A stretch of DNA of 23,044 nt from JACJWR01 sp964547485 (lineage in GTDB: Bacteria > Actinomycetota > Actinomycetes > S36-B12 > UBA10799): NCBI GenBank assembly GCA_964547485.1, contig CAZJNU010000042.1:1-23044 (forward strand), written 5' to 3'. Of the stretch, positions 22,971-23,044 are shown one piece after another. The notes under the pieces were generated by a model. That model made no database searches and was not told where the DNA came from. It was given only the letters and a program-made list of their open reading frames with translations. The position numbers were made by a program, and so were the translations under genes. Position 1 is the stretch's first letter. The number at the start of each line of letters is the position of its first letter.

Positions 22971-23035
22971 GACCCATGACGGGTCGAGTTCGCGTTGTTG
23001 ACGCGTCGGCGGAAAGACCCTTCTTCAACGGGTCT
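22971..23035 (-). promoter_or_regulatory. Leader region of the helicase gene with two interchangeable hairpins
   Basis: Two small inverted repeats use the same arms: GACCC/GGGTC at 22971-22975 with 22981-22985, and AGACCC/GGGTCT at 23015-23020 with 23030-23035. Because arms are shared, alternative pairings between the hairpins are possible in the RNA. The promoter itself was not identified and may lie outside the window. Confidence 0.35.
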
Positions 23036-23044
23036 GGCCCAGAG

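Overview
The window is a chromosomal segment of a high-GC Gram-positive bacterium, almost certainly an actinomycete (Actinomycetota). Supporting signs are the strong G/C bias at third codon positions, GTG starts, many start codons preceded at about 6-8 nt by a TAnnnT -10 box (leaderless mRNAs), MMPL and secretory-lipase families, and glycine-rich surface proteins. I cannot name the genus. No tRNA, rRNA, CRISPR array, insertion sequence or integrase was seen. The region is gene-dense, with no gene-free stretch over 300 bases; the longest, 10790-11082, is described in the features.

Layout. (1) 3-533: 3' end of a ROK-family sugar kinase or regulator. (2) 635-6283: a tightly overlapped four-gene operon: a GT2 polyprenyl-phosphate glycosyltransferase fused to GtrA, a GT39/ArnT-like membrane glycosyltransferase with glycine-rich loops, an OmpR-type response regulator and its sensor kinase. 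(3) 6314-7093 (-): a crotonase closely resembling methylmalonyl-CoA decarboxylase. It diverges from 7210-8001 (+), a one-TM protein with a Gly/Met-rich repeat, followed by an alpha/beta hydrolase (8098-9003). (4) 9032-10141 (-): a membrane protein with a channel-like 2TM/pore-loop layout, divergent from a small lipoprotein (10301-10789) and an MMPL transporter (11083-13293). (5) 13371-14759 (-): rarA. Upstream of it lies a 104-bp register-perfect palindrome with a 52-bp perfect core. (6) 14935-17414 (-): a multi-spanning membrane protein preceded by a secreted lipase, as an operon. (7) 17523-18218 (-): an unknown gene divergent from 5-formyltetrahydrofolate cyclo-ligase (18276-18884). (8) 18911-19915 (-): a secreted Cys/Trp-rich protein divergent from a DMT/EamA transporter (20108-20953), then a small SHOCT membrane protein (21095-21475), and a convergent DEAD-box RNA helicase (21588-22946).

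How the genes may work together. The most interesting signal is regulatory. The glycosyltransferase/two-component operon and the separate Gly/Met-rich membrane-protein gene carry the same promoter design. Each has two TCCCAG half-sites exactly 11 bp apart, a 9-nt gap to a weak -10 hexamer, then the ATG 6-7 nt later. An 11-bp direct repeat is the classic footprint of OmpR/PhoB-class regulators, and one is encoded in the operon. I infer an autoregulated envelope-glycosylation circuit: GT2 makes a polyprenyl-phosphate sugar, GtrA helps move it across the membrane, GT39 transfers it to an external acceptor, and the 7210 protein is a co-regulated envelope component or possibly the acceptor.
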